From Butyrivibrio proteoclasticus (GTDB taxonomy: Bacteria > Bacillota > Clostridia > Lachnospirales > Lachnospiraceae), in the NCBI RefSeq assembly GCF_900115735.1, contig NZ_FOXO01000012.1, forward strand, positions 54,532 through 118,531: a stretch of 64,000 nt of DNA. The letters are read 5' to 3'. The notes beneath the pieces are model-generated. The model had not been told where the DNA came from and searched no databases. It worked only from the letters and a program-made list of their open reading frames with translations. Every line of letters begins with the position of its first letter. The first letter of the stretch is position 1. The position numbers and the translations under genes are program-made. This document shows positions 52,705 through 62,587 of the stretch, piece by piece.

Positions 52705-55542
52705 TTAGTTCTTTTTGTTCTCGTTGTAAGCTCTCTTAGCTTCTTCGATACCAGCCTTAAGTCCAGCAAGTCCAGCCTTTGCAACTTCAGCAGATGCATC
52801 AGCAAGGTCTTTAGCAAGAACCTGAGCCTTCTCAGCAGCTTCCTTAAGCTTTTCCTTTGTCTCATCGTCTACAACTGACTTCTTGCAATCGCAGTTTGCC
52901 TTTGCAGCCTTTTCAGCGATAGCTGCCTGTGCAGCAGCAAGTCTAGCTACAGGAACACGGAATGGTGAGCATGATACATAGTCAAGGCCAATCTTGTGGC
53001 AGAACTCAACTGATGAAGGATCTCCACCATGCTCTCCACAGATACCAACATGAAGTGAAGGATTAACCGGCTTACCAAGCTTAAGTGACATTTCCATAAG
53101 CTTACCAACACCTGTCTGGTCAAGCTTAGCAAATGGATCGTTCTCGAAGATCTTTGTGTCATAGTAAGCATTTAAGAACTTACCAGCATCATCACGAGAG
53201 AATCCGAATGTCATCTGTGTAAGGTCGTTAGTACCGAAGCAGAAGAAATCAGCTTCCTTAGCGATCTCATCAGCTGTAAGAGCAGCTCTTGGGATCTCGA
53301 TCATTGTACCAACTTCATACTCAAGCTTAGCACCTGCAGCAGCGATCTCAGCGTCAGCTGTCTCAACTACTATCTGCTTAACATACTTAAGCTCTTTAAC
53401 TTCACATACAAGAGGAATCATGATTTCAGGCTTTACATTCCAATCAGCATGTGCCTTCTGAACTTCAAGGGCAGCTCTGATAACAGCCTTTGTCTGCATC
53501 TTAGCAATTTCAGGATATGTAACTGCAAGACGGCATCCTCTGTGACCCATCATAGGGTTAAACTCGTGAAGAGAATTGATGATGGCTTTGATCTCTTCTA
53601 CGCTCTTATGCTTTGCATCAGCAAGCTTCTTGATCTCATCTTCTGTTGTAGGAACGAACTCGTGAAGAGGTGGATCAAGGAATCTGATTGTAACCGGGCA
53701 TCCCTCAAGAGCTTCATAGAGCTGCTTGAAGTCGTTCTGCTGATAAGGAAGGATCTTTTCAAGAGCAGCTTCTCTCTCTTCTACTGTATCTGAGCAGATC
53801 ATCTCACGGAATGCAGCAATTCTGTCTTCCTCGAAGAACATGTGCTCTGTACGGCAAAGACCGATACCTTCTGCACCAAGCTCTCTAGCCTTCTTAGCAT
53901 CAGCAGGTGTATCAGCGTTTGTACGAACTTTAAGTCTTCTGAACTCATCAGCCCAAGCCATGATACGTCCGAACTCACCAGCGATCTTAGCATCAACTGT
54001 TGCAATCTGACCATCATAGATGTTACCTGTTGTACCATCGATTGAAATGAAGTCTCCCTCGTGGAACTCTTTTCCAGCAAGTGTGAACTTCTTGTTCTCT
54101 TCGTCCATGTTGATGTCGCCACAACCTGATACGCAGCACTCACCCATACCACGAGCAACTACGGCAGCGTGTGATGTCATACCACCACGAACTGTAAGGA
54201 TACCCTGAGCAGCCTTCATACCTGTGATATCTTCTGGAGATGTCTCAAGACGAACAAGAACAACCTTCTCGCCTCTTGCAGCCCATTCTACAGCGTCATC
54301 AGCTGTGAATACAACCTTACCACAAGCAGCTCCAGGTGATGCACCAAGACCTTTTCCAAGTGGTGTTGCAGCCTTAAGGGCAGCAGCATCGAACTGAGGA
54401 TGAAGAAGTGTATCAAGGTTTCTAGGATCGATCATTGCTACAGCTTCTTCTGGAGTCTTGTGTCCCTCATCAACGAGGTCGCAAGCGATCTTAAGAGCAG
54501 CAGGAGCTGTTCTCTTACCATTACGGCACTGAAGCATGTAAAGCTTCTTGTTCTCAACTGTGAACTCCATATCCTGCATATCATGGTAGTGATTCTCAAG
54601 AGTCTCACAAACCTTGATGAACTCAGCATATGCTTCTGGGAATTCTTTTTCCATCTGAGCGATTGGCATAGGTGTACGAACACCGGCAACTACGTCCTCA
54701 CCCTGAGCATTGATAAGGAACTCACCCATAAGTTTATTCTCACCTGTTGCAGGGTCACGTGTGAATGCAACACCTGTACCAGATTCATTGTTAAGGTTAC
54801 CGAATACCATAGGCATTACGTTAACAGCTGTTCCCCATGAATATGGGATATCGTTATCACGACGATATACGTTAGCACGAGGGTTATCCCATGAACGGAA
54901 TACAGCCTCGATAGCAAGCTTAAGCTGCTCTACAGGATCTGAAGGGAAGTCTTTGCCGAGCTGCTTCTTGTACTCAGCCTTGAACTGCTCTGCGAGTTCC
55001 TTAAGATCTGCTGCTGTAAGATCTACGTCAAACTTAACGCCTTTTTTCTCTTTCATCTCATCGATGAGCTGTTCGAAGTATTTTTTACCAACTTCCATAA
55101 CAACGTCAGAGAACATCTGAATGAAACGACGATATGAATCGTATACGAAACGCTCGAATGCAGGATCTGGATTTCCTTTGATCATTGCTGCAACTACGTC
55201 GTCGTTAAGACCAAGGTTGAGGATTGTATCCATCATACCTGGCATTGATGCACGAGCACCTGAACGTACAGAAACAAGAAGAGGATTCTGAAGATCGCCG
55301 AATTTCTTTCCGTTGATCTCTTCCATCTTCTTAACGCCTTCCATAGCCTGAGCCATGATCTCGTCGTTAATCTTACGTCCATCTTCATAATACTGTGTGC
55401 AGGCCTCTGTTGTGATTGTGAAGCCCTGTGGTACTGGGAGTCCGATGCTTGTCATTTCAGCAAGGTTAGCACCCTTACCACCAAGAAGGTTACGCATTGT
55501 CATGTTACCTTCGCTGAACATATAAACCCACTTGTTCGCCAT
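52705..55542 (-). CDS. ppdK: Pyruvate, phosphate dikinase with C-terminal extension
   Basis: The 945-residue enzyme interconverts pyruvate and phosphoenolpyruvate using ATP/AMP and PPi/Pi, a key glycolytic step in anaerobes. It has the nucleotide-binding start MANKWVYMFSEGN and GGKGANLAEM, the phospho-histidine motif GGMTSHAAVVARGMG (about 450-465) and the barrel end VGICGEHGGDPSSVEF with the catalytic Cys. The usual protein ends near residue 875, just after PVARLAAAQAAI; here about 70 residues follow, with CDCKK and a Lys/Ala/Glu-rich predicted helix. Codon choice is noticeably more regular than in its neighbours, as expected for a highly expressed gene. Confidence 0.96.
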   Translation of the reverse strand: MANKWVYMFSEGNMTMRNLLGGKGANLAEMTSIGLPVPQGFTITTEACTQYYEDGRKINDEIMAQAMEGVKKMEEINGKKFGDLQNPLLVSVRSGARASMPGMMDTILNLGLNDDVVAAMIKGNPDPAFERFVYDSYRRFIQMFSDVVMEVGKKYFEQLIDEMKEKKGVKFDVDLTAADLKELAEQFKAEYKKQLGKDFPSDPVEQLKLAIEAVFRSWDNPRANVYRRDNDIPYSWGTAVNVMPMVFGNLNNESGTGVAFTRDPATGENKLMGEFLINAQGEDVVAGVRTPMPIAQMEKEFPEAYAEFIKVCETLENHYHDMQDMEFTVENKKLYMLQCRNGKRTAPAALKIACDLVDEGHKTPEEAVAMIDPRNLDTLLHPQFDAAALKAATPLGKGLGASPGAACGKVVFTADDAVEWAARGEKVVLVRLETSPEDITGMKAAQGILTVRGGMTSHAAVVARGMGECCVSGCGDINMDEENKKFTLAGKEFHEGDFISIDGTTGNIYDGQIATVDAKIAGEFGRIMAWADEFRRLKVRTNADTPADAKKARELGAEGIGLCRTEHMFFEEDRIAAFREMICSDTVEEREAALEKILPYQQNDFKQLYEALEGCPVTIRFLDPPLHEFVPTTEDEIKKLADAKHKSVEEIKAIINSLHEFNPMMGHRGCRLAVTYPEIAKMQTKAVIRAALEVQKAHADWNVKPEIMIPLVCEVKELKYVKQIVVETADAEIAAAGAKLEYEVGTMIEIPRAALTADEIAKEADFFCFGTNDLTQMTFGFSRDDAGKFLNAYYDTKIFENDPFAKLDQTGVGKLMEMSLKLGKPVNPSLHVGICGEHGGDPSSVEFCHKIGLDYVSCSPFRVPVARLAAAQAAIAEKAAKANCDCKKSVVDDETKEKLKEAAEKAQVLAKDLADASAEVAKAGLAGLKAGIEEAKRAYNENKKN

Positions 55543-55579
55543 GTTTTTACCTTTACCCTTTCAAAACTATATATTATAT

Positions 55580-56422
55580 TTATAATTTAGCTCCGCTTTT
55601 CGGAACGAAACTATCAAAAATAAAAATATCAAAGCCTTTTTTCGCATCTTCAAGCTGCTGTTCTGACTTTATAGTCCAGGCCGCTGCAACAGTTCCATAT
55701 AAGTATCTGCAGAGTCTCCTGGAAATGTTATCTGCATATTTGTGATTAAATGCAATAAAATCAGGCCTTGTCAAAAAATTGAAGAATAAGTATGTAAGCA
55801 GGAAATATATCAATCCGCTAAACTCTTCCGGTTTATCTTTATGAAAATCATCTGAAAGCTGGCCTCTCATAATCTCAGGTCTGTTCTTTTTGTACCAGTG
55901 AACTCCAAATGGATTAAAAGATTCGATACAATAAACGCCTTTATATTTTGAAAGAAGCTCATCAGCCTTGTTACAAACAGAAAGGTCAAATCTCTCTATC
56001 TTAAGTTCAACTATAAGAGGAACCTTTCCATCAACCATTTTAAGGAAGTCTTCAAATCTGGGAATCTTTTCATGTGAGTTCATAAGGTTAAAATTCAAGA
56101 GCTCATCGTATGTATAATCGATAACCTTGCCCTTCTGACCGGTAACTCTCTCGAGCGTAAAATCATGAAAAACAACCGGTACTCCGTCCTTACTTAACTG
56201 AACGTCACACTCTATTCCATATCCTCCATCAACAGCCTTTTTAAAAGCTGCCATGGAATTCTCAGGAGCATCCGATTCATTATCGAACAGTCCTCTGTGC
56301 GCATACAGAACACCTGTGAAAGGCTCCCTTGAAGGTTTATTTATTATCCTAGGCATTATCATAAGCAGATACAAAACAAGTAAAATAAGTAATGACAGGC
56401 CTAAGATCTTCAAAAATACCAT
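55580..56422 (-). CDS. Membrane-anchored glycerophosphodiester phosphodiesterase
   Basis: The 280-residue protein has an N-terminal hydrophobic anchor (about 3-25), then the GDPD barrel: YAHRGLFDN and ENSMAAFKKAVDGGYGIECDVQ, followed by VVFHDFTLERVTG, giving the metal-binding Glu/Asp and catalytic His residues. It hydrolyses glycerophosphodiesters to glycerol-3-phosphate and an alcohol. Its stop lies 37 bases before the ppdK start, with no visible terminator, so some readthrough into ppdK is possible. Confidence 0.9.
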   Translation of the reverse strand: MVFLKILGLSLLILLVLYLLMIMPRIINKPSREPFTGVLYAHRGLFDNESDAPENSMAAFKKAVDGGYGIECDVQLSKDGVPVVFHDFTLERVTGQKGKVIDYTYDELLNFNLMNSHEKIPRFEDFLKMVDGKVPLIVELKIERFDLSVCNKADELLSKYKGVYCIESFNPFGVHWYKKNRPEIMRGQLSDDFHKDKPEEFSGLIYFLLTYLFFNFLTRPDFIAFNHKYADNISRRLCRYLYGTVAAAWTIKSEQQLEDAKKGFDIFIFDSFVPKSGAKL

Positions 56423-56602
56423 TTAATCACTTCCTAAATGAAAATCATTGGATTTGTTAATTATTAAACATTACGCGTCCGCTAAATATTTTACAGCCAT
56501 ATTTCATATAAAGCAACACTAATTTTATTAGGAAACTGCTATTACTTAAACGTTTAAAATGCCCTGAACCATCGATGGTTCAGGGCACTATCATTTTTAC
56601 TA
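56423..56602. promoter_or_regulatory. Intergenic region with GH31 terminator and a TTAAACGTTTAA palindrome
   Basis: The GH31 terminator is a perfect inverted repeat at 56560-56587 (TGCCCTGAACCAT arms), followed on the minus strand by TTTT. A 12-base palindrome TTAAACGTTTAA (56546-56557), with an AAACGTTT core like LacI-family operators, directly abuts it, about 125 bases upstream of the phosphodiesterase start. No gene is present. Confidence 0.7.
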
Positions 56603-58642
56603 TTAAATTTTAAACAGAAACGTTTCCGGTCTATCGGTTCTATAGAACACCGGAATTACATCAATTGGCGCTTCAGTTTCTATATCACATCCACCCTGAT
56701 ACTTTATTCCGGTAAATGCATGTACCCAGTCACAGCCGGATGGAAGATAAACTTTTCTCTTCTTCTCACCTTCGTGACAGATCGGTGCAACTAAAAGATT
56801 ATCGCCAAACATGTATTCATCAGTGACATCCCAGCTCTTTTTATCCTCACTAAACTCAAGAAAAAGAGGTCTGATCACAGGTGTACCTGATTCAGAAGCC
56901 TGTTTCATGGCATTTCTTGTATAGTCACGAAGTTGCTCTCTTATGTCAATATAGCCTTTCATGATTCTATAAGCTTCATCACCATAGCTCCAGATCTCGT
57001 TTGGTGCTCCTGTTACTTCTCTCTCCTCGCCGGCTTTATTTATTATCTTACTGTGGGGCTGTCTGCTGCCGTGCATTCTCATAACAGGGCAAAAACACCC
57101 GAATTCAAACCATCTGAGCAAAAGCTCAGTGAATTTCTCACTTGTAGTATCACCGCCATGGAAGCCTCCAATATCAGTAGTCCACCACGGAATACCTGCT
57201 ATTCCCATCTGAAGTCCTGCAACTATCTGCTTCCTGAAATCTTCCCAGGATGACATAATGTCTCCGGACCAGACTAGTGCTCCGTACTTCTGGCTTCCTA
57301 CCCAGGCGCATCTTATCAGATTGACTATGTCATTCTGCCCGTTTTCCTTCTGGCCTTCATAAAAAAGCCTTGCATATTCCCTTGGATAAATGTTTCCTGT
57401 TTCCAGAACTGATCCGCTGTAATACTGGTAATTTTCGTAATCATAGCCTGTAAACTCAGGTTCAGCCTCATCAAGCCAGAATGTCTTTATCCCCAGATCT
57501 GCATAGTTCTTTTTAATCTTATCCCATACATATTTTCTGGTCCTTGGGTTAGTGGCATCCATAAAGAGATTATCACCGTGAAAAACCATCTGTACATCCA
57601 CACCACTCCTGCTCTTTACAAGAAGTCCCTTATGTTTCATTTCTTCATAATTTTCACTTCTTATGTCGACCTGTGGCCAGATAGAAACCATGCACTTTAT
57701 TCCCATTTTAGTGAGTTCATCCACCATTTCTTTTGGATTTGGGAAATACTCAGGATCGAACTTCCAATCGCCACATCTTAACCAGTGATAATAGTCAATA
57801 ACAAGAACATCTACAGGAATTTTCCTCTTGTAATACTCTCTGGCAATTTCCAGCACCTGCTCCTGATTGAAGTAGCGAAGCTTACACTGCCAGTAGCCAA
57901 GTCCATATTCAGGCATCATTGGCGCTCTTCCAACAACTGAAGTGTAATTTTCAATGATATCTTGTGGTGTATCTCCTGCTGTGATCCAGTAATCAAGCTG
58001 TTTTGTCTCCTCAGCCACCCATTCTGTCACATCAACTCCAAAGTGCACTTCTCCAATTGCAGGATTGTGCCACAAAAATCCGTATCCCTTATCAGAAAGA
58101 ACAAAGGGCACACTTGCCTGAGAATTCCTATGGGCAAGCTCAAGGTTACAGCCCTTTAGATTCATCCTCTCCTGCTGATATTGTCCCATTCCATAGAGCT
58201 TTTCATCAGGATCAGACTCGAATTTTGCCCGAAGTTTAAACACATCACCGCTTATTCTCTTAAAACTCCTTGCCTTTGTACAAAGTGCTCCATTATTTGA
58301 TATTTCTTTTAACAAAACCTTACCTGAGATTGCCTCTGAGTAAACAATCTGCAGAGTGTCTCCCCAAGGCTGGACGTAGCATGATGCTGTGATCTTTCCA
58401 TTTGTAATGCATGCACTTCTATATGAATCTCTTGGATCTTTTGTGTCTTTTTCATCATGGGTGACCACCTTGACTTCATGCATTTTTTCATCTGGTGGCA
58501 AAAGAGCTGCTGACTGATCTATAACATCACCCAAAAAGACGCTCCTTACTCTGAGACTGTTCCTGCCCCAGGGCTCAATTACAAGCATCTCGCCATTTCC
58601 TCTAAATATAAGTTTTCCGTTTTCCTCTGAAAAGAACTGCAT
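56603..58642 (-). CDS. GH31 alpha-glycosidase, probably alpha-xylosidase (YicI-like)
   Basis: The 679-residue enzyme has the GH31 features YGLGYWQCKLRY, the nucleophile in FWLDEAEPEF (D391), the acid/base in VWSGDIMSSWE (D461), WWTTDIGGFHGG and FCPVMRMHGSR. The form resembles YicI-type alpha-xylosidases, but alpha-glucosidase activity cannot be excluded. No signal peptide is seen, so it acts on imported oligosaccharides. It follows the GH127 gene by 16 bases and ends at a strong terminator: last gene of the uptake locus. Confidence 0.92.
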   Translation of the reverse strand: MQFFSEENGKLIFRGNGEMLVIEPWGRNSLRVRSVFLGDVIDQSAALLPPDEKMHEVKVVTHDEKDTKDPRDSYRSACITNGKITASCYVQPWGDTLQIVYSEAISGKVLLKEISNNGALCTKARSFKRISGDVFKLRAKFESDPDEKLYGMGQYQQERMNLKGCNLELAHRNSQASVPFVLSDKGYGFLWHNPAIGEVHFGVDVTEWVAEETKQLDYWITAGDTPQDIIENYTSVVGRAPMMPEYGLGYWQCKLRYFNQEQVLEIAREYYKRKIPVDVLVIDYYHWLRCGDWKFDPEYFPNPKEMVDELTKMGIKCMVSIWPQVDIRSENYEEMKHKGLLVKSRSGVDVQMVFHGDNLFMDATNPRTRKYVWDKIKKNYADLGIKTFWLDEAEPEFTGYDYENYQYYSGSVLETGNIYPREYARLFYEGQKENGQNDIVNLIRCAWVGSQKYGALVWSGDIMSSWEDFRKQIVAGLQMGIAGIPWWTTDIGGFHGGDTTSEKFTELLLRWFEFGCFCPVMRMHGSRQPHSKIINKAGEEREVTGAPNEIWSYGDEAYRIMKGYIDIREQLRDYTRNAMKQASESGTPVIRPLFLEFSEDKKSWDVTDEYMFGDNLLVAPICHEGEKKRKVYLPSGCDWVHAFTGIKYQGGCDIETEAPIDVIPVFYRTDRPETFLFKI

Positions 58643-58658
58643 AACTCCTCCAAATAAT

Positions 58659-60599
58659 TCAGACCTTTAATTTCCAGTAGATTCCATAGCTCTCTGTATA
58701 CTGATCAAAGTGAGTTGTGAATACAAGGGGCTTTGATGTTCCGTTAAGGTCGAATTCAGCTTCTCCATCTCTTTTTATAAGATATTTATCTATATTTCCA
58801 ACAAAATCATCAACAGATTTTTCAGAAATAATACTGATTTCATCGCTGTCTACGCTTCTGCCTGCAGAAGCAACTACTGCTATTCCATGAGGCTTTGTCA
58901 TAATCTTTTTTGCCCCAAGTCTTGCTGAAAGCACATATGGGCCGTAGAGAAAAGCATAGGTGTTTTTGCCGTCAGGAAGGCTTTCGCAGGTAATGCCAAA
59001 TGGTATGCAAACTTCCAGTTCAGCTCCACTTGCAATATCCTCTTTTGGAATGATCAAAAAGCCTTCATTCTGCTTAAGCTCTTTTTCCTTACCATTAAGT
59101 CTTACGCTTGGAATTGCCCTACTCCAGGTCGGGATTCTGAGCCAGAGATCATCTGCTATCGCCTTTCCGGCTGCAGGCTTGATCCTGATATTAACTTTGT
59201 CTGACTCTGTAAAATTGCAGTCCATAGTGACAACATAGTCATCAGAAACATATTCTGAAGCTATATATAGGGAGATCAAAAGTTTCTCATCGCCTTTATA
59301 GAATATGCCTCTCTGAAGCTTGGTGAAATTCTCATAGCCTGTTCCTGTACAGCACCAGAAGTTTCCATCAAGAGTGTTAAACACCTTGTGGTAGCCTGTA
59401 GCCATTGGCTGGAAATAAGTTGTAAATCCTGTCTCATGGTTCTGTGATGCCATGATGGCATTTATAAGCGTTCTTGCTGAGTAATCCAGATATTTCTTTT
59501 TACCTGTTACTGCAAAAAGCCTTCTTGAAAGCTTGAGCATATTGTAAGTATTGCAGGTCTCGTTGTTTACATTGGTCCTCTCTGCGTCAAGTACATTATC
59601 CTGACCAAAGTGCTCATTCTCACTGTTTCCACCTGTAACATAGGTGTGTTTATTAACTACAAGGTCCCAGAAGCTTTCAGCATAATCCAGATATTTTTTC
59701 TCTGAATTAAATGCTTCATATCTTGCAAGAGCGCCGATGAATTTAGGAATTGTAGTATTGGCATGGACGTTGTTAAGTAGATCTGCCTTACCGGATAATA
59801 TTCTTTCAAAAAGCTCTGTCTCATCAAAGGCGTGGGCAGCATCTGCAAAGCGTTCATATTCCTTGCTGTAAAGAGAGTTTCCCTTATCTTTCAGATCTCT
59901 GTTTATCTCATAAAGTTCATACAGGCAGTCGTTCATTCCACCATATTCTATGCTGAGTACTTTTTTATGTTTATCTTCCGTCCAGCCTTCAGTTCTTTTG
60001 GCAATCCAGATGCCAAGAGCATTGGCAATCTCAAGGGCTGTCTCACTTCCATAGTACTTAAAAGAAGCATTTAATCCTGTGAGGATCTTGTGCATTGTGT
60101 ACCACGGCACCCAGGCCTCCAAAAATGGATGACTCATACCTTTTTCTACATTTTCAAACTGAAGCAGTGGATTGTCTCTGAACTCCTTTGTTGGAAAGCC
60201 TGCACCAAAGATAAAACCTTCATTTTCTGTTCCCTTTATCTTTTCCTGACATTCTTTTAATGAAACAAGCATATAATCAAGACGCTCTTTTACATCTTCA
60301 AGCTCTTTTCCTGTAACAGCAGGAGAAACTGCTGCCTGCGCAAGAGCTGTCAGATAATGTCCCATTGTATGTCCGCCAATAAGCTTATCTTCCCATTCAC
60401 CTCCATAACGCTGCTTTCTTTTCATGAAAGCACTTGTAGTCTCTTCATCCTCCCCCGCAAGAATGCAGGCGGTCTCACGGAAGCCAGCAAGAAGCCTGTC
60501 CGGATCAAGCAAAAGCATATTCTTTACATCAATATGAAGTGCCTCATCGAAATATCTGTCTGTAACCTTAACATCTTTTAATTTTGTTAATTCCCACAT
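58659..60599 (-). CDS. GH127-type beta-L-arabinofuranosidase (DUF1680)
   Basis: The protein of about 646 residues has GGHTMGHYLTALA, GGNSENEHFG, the catalytic-site motif ETC (E347/C349) and WCCTGTG (C416-C417), matching the zinc/cysteine site of beta-L-arabinofuranosidases of GH127/GH146. It removes beta-L-arabinofuranosyl units from plant glycans or glycoproteins. The start is uncertain: the ATG at 60597-60599 has GGAGAGG 15 bases upstream, while a GTG at 60641 overlaps the permease gene and is less plausible. It is cytoplasmic, with no signal peptide. Confidence 0.88.
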   Translation of the reverse strand: MWELTKLKDVKVTDRYFDEALHIDVKNMLLLDPDRLLAGFRETACILAGEDEETTSAFMKRKQRYGGEWEDKLIGGHTMGHYLTALAQAAVSPAVTGKELEDVKERLDYMLVSLKECQEKIKGTENEGFIFGAGFPTKEFRDNPLLQFENVEKGMSHPFLEAWVPWYTMHKILTGLNASFKYYGSETALEIANALGIWIAKRTEGWTEDKHKKVLSIEYGGMNDCLYELYEINRDLKDKGNSLYSKEYERFADAAHAFDETELFERILSGKADLLNNVHANTTIPKFIGALARYEAFNSEKKYLDYAESFWDLVVNKHTYVTGGNSENEHFGQDNVLDAERTNVNNETCNTYNMLKLSRRLFAVTGKKKYLDYSARTLINAIMASQNHETGFTTYFQPMATGYHKVFNTLDGNFWCCTGTGYENFTKLQRGIFYKGDEKLLISLYIASEYVSDDYVVTMDCNFTESDKVNIRIKPAAGKAIADDLWLRIPTWSRAIPSVRLNGKEKELKQNEGFLIIPKEDIASGAELEVCIPFGITCESLPDGKNTYAFLYGPYVLSARLGAKKIMTKPHGIAVVASAGRSVDSDEISIISEKSVDDFVGNIDKYLIKRDGEAEFDLNGTSKPLVFTTHFDQYTESYGIYWKLKV

Positions 60600-60624
60600 T
60601 TGTTCGTATTTTTTCCTCTCCTCA

Positions 60625-61560
60625 TTATCCTTTAACTGCACCTATCATTACGCCCTTTTCAAAGTATTTCTGAACAAAAGGATATACGCAAAGAATAGGC
60701 AGAGTTGATACTATTAAAACTGCATATTTTACCTGGTCTGCACTGGACTGGCCATAACCTCCCTGCACTCCTCCATTACCACTTGCAAAGGCCTGATTTA
60801 AAAGAAGTATCTGCCTAAGCACGATCTGCAACGGAACATTGCTTTCTTTACTGTTGTAAATAAGAGCATTGAAATAATCATTCCAATGAAATACAGCATA
60901 ATACAATGTTAACACCGAAATAACAGCCTTTGAAAGAGGTAAAACAACAGCAAAGAAGTATTTAAAATGTGAACATCCATCAAGAATAGCTGCTTCATAC
61001 AGCTCATCCGGAATCGCAGTGGCTATAAAAGTCCTCGCAATGATCAGGTTATAGGTGTTTACTGCAACAAATATTATCAGTATTGTCTTGGTTGAAATAA
61101 GATGCATTGCAGAAACGGTCATATAAGTCGGAACAAGTCCTCCATTAAAAAACATAGTGAAAACAAAATAGAACATAACCGCATTTCTGGCTTTGAAATC
61201 TTTTCTTGAAAGTGCATAAGCAGCAGGCATAGTGATTGCCATATTTAGTGCAGTACCGGCTACTACGTACAATATAGTATTACCATATCCGGTCCATATT
61301 CTTTTATCCTGCATGATCTGTTCATATCCATAAAACCTGATATCTTTTGGCCAAAATGTAACAGCCCCCTGATTAACCAGATTTGAATTGGAAATAGAAG
61401 CAATAACAACGAAATAAAGGGGATATGCGATAATTATAACCACAAGAATACTAAGTATTATTACAACTGCCCCAAATATCCTGTCCGGCCACTTCGAAAA
61501 AGTTTTTTCTTTAGCTTTTATGGCCTGTGAATCAATACTCTTTTCAATACTCATATCCAT
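60625..61560 (-). CDS. Carbohydrate ABC transporter permease (LplC/YtcP type)
   Basis: The 311-residue inner-membrane permease has six predicted helices and the ATPase-contact loop YEAAILDGCSHFKYFFAVVLP. It ends KGVMIGAVKG, as is usual for this branch. It pairs with the permease encoded 12 bases upstream. No ATP-binding gene is present; such systems commonly share an MsmK-type ATPase. GGAGG precedes the start. The sugar is probably an arabinose- or xylose-containing oligosaccharide, by context. Confidence 0.92.
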   Translation of the reverse strand: MDMSIEKSIDSQAIKAKEKTFSKWPDRIFGAVVIILSILVVIIIAYPLYFVVIASISNSNLVNQGAVTFWPKDIRFYGYEQIMQDKRIWTGYGNTILYVVAGTALNMAITMPAAYALSRKDFKARNAVMFYFVFTMFFNGGLVPTYMTVSAMHLISTKTILIIFVAVNTYNLIIARTFIATAIPDELYEAAILDGCSHFKYFFAVVLPLSKAVISVLTLYYAVFHWNDYFNALIYNSKESNVPLQIVLRQILLLNQAFASGNGGVQGGYGQSSADQVKYAVLIVSTLPILCVYPFVQKYFEKGVMIGAVKG

Positions 61561-61572
61561 CGTTTTCCTCCT

Positions 61573-62487
61573 TTACATAAGTCCACTGCCTGTTGTTCTT
61601 CGTGACACCCAGTTAGTAATAACAAGGCAGATAAAGTTCACAACAGTGTTAAAAAGACCTACTGCAGTACCAAAGGAGAATTGCGAGCTCTTTACGCCAA
61701 CATCATATACGTAAGTTGAAATAACCTGGGAAACGCCCAGATTTGTACTATTTTGCATAAGGAAGATCTTATCAAATCCAACATTCAGAATTCCTCCCAT
61801 ATTAAGAATAAGAAGGATCATGATAGTTGGTATCAAAGCCGGTATATCAATGTTTAGCATGGTCTGCCATCTGTTTGCGCCATCTACTTTGCATGCATCA
61901 TAAAGCTGTGTATCAACAGAAGAAAGAGCTGCTATGAAGATGATTGAATTCCAGCCCATTGATTGCCAGACACCGGTCAGAACATAAAGCGGTAAAAATG
62001 TGCCTGCACTTCCTACAATATTTACGGAAGGCCCCACCAGATGAAGTGCTTTAAAAAAGTTAGATACTACACCGCTTCCGCTGGCAAAAAGAATGTTTAT
62101 CATAGAAACCAGAACAACTACTGAAATAAAATATGGAATATAGACTATTGTCTGAACAAACTTTTTCCACTTCTCATTTCTTAGCTGATTTATAACAAGC
62201 GCCAAAATAATAGGCGCAGGGAATCCGACTATTATACCTGTAACAGCTATCACAAAAGTATTGCGAAGCGTAGGCCAGAACATATTACTTTCAAAGTACT
62301 GCTTAAAATACTTGAAGCCTACAAAATCTCCTCCAAGAAAGCCTTTAGAAAAGTTATATTCCTTAAATGCCAGCTGAACACCATACATAGGAACATAACA
62401 AAAAATAAAAATGTATATCATTGCGGGTAAGAGCATCACCCAAAGTTGCCAGGTGTGTTCAAAATATTTTGCTACTCTTTTTGCCAT
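61573..62487 (-). CDS. Carbohydrate ABC transporter permease (LplB/YtcO? type)
   Basis: The 304-residue permease has YVPMYGVQLAFKEYNFSKGF in its first outer segment and the loop YDACKVDGANRWQTMLNIDIP that contacts the ATPase, ending SRRTTGSGLM. The ATG at 62485-62487 follows AGGAGG; a start 11 codons earlier lacks a site. It lies between the binding-protein remnant and the second permease. Confidence 0.92.
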   Translation of the reverse strand: MAKRVAKYFEHTWQLWVMLLPAMIYIFIFCYVPMYGVQLAFKEYNFSKGFLGGDFVGFKYFKQYFESNMFWPTLRNTFVIAVTGIIVGFPAPIILALVINQLRNEKWKKFVQTIVYIPYFISVVVLVSMINILFASGSGVVSNFFKALHLVGPSVNIVGSAGTFLPLYVLTGVWQSMGWNSIIFIAALSSVDTQLYDACKVDGANRWQTMLNIDIPALIPTIMILLILNMGGILNVGFDKIFLMQNSTNLGVSQVISTYVYDVGVKSSQFSFGTAVGLFNTVVNFICLVITNWVSRRTTGSGLM

Positions 62488-62587
62488 ACCTTCCTCCTGT
62501 AGATAAAGGGCGAAGAGCATAATCCACTCTTTCGCCCTCTGTCTATGTATTATGATATCCGGATCATAACCAAATTATTAAAAAGAA

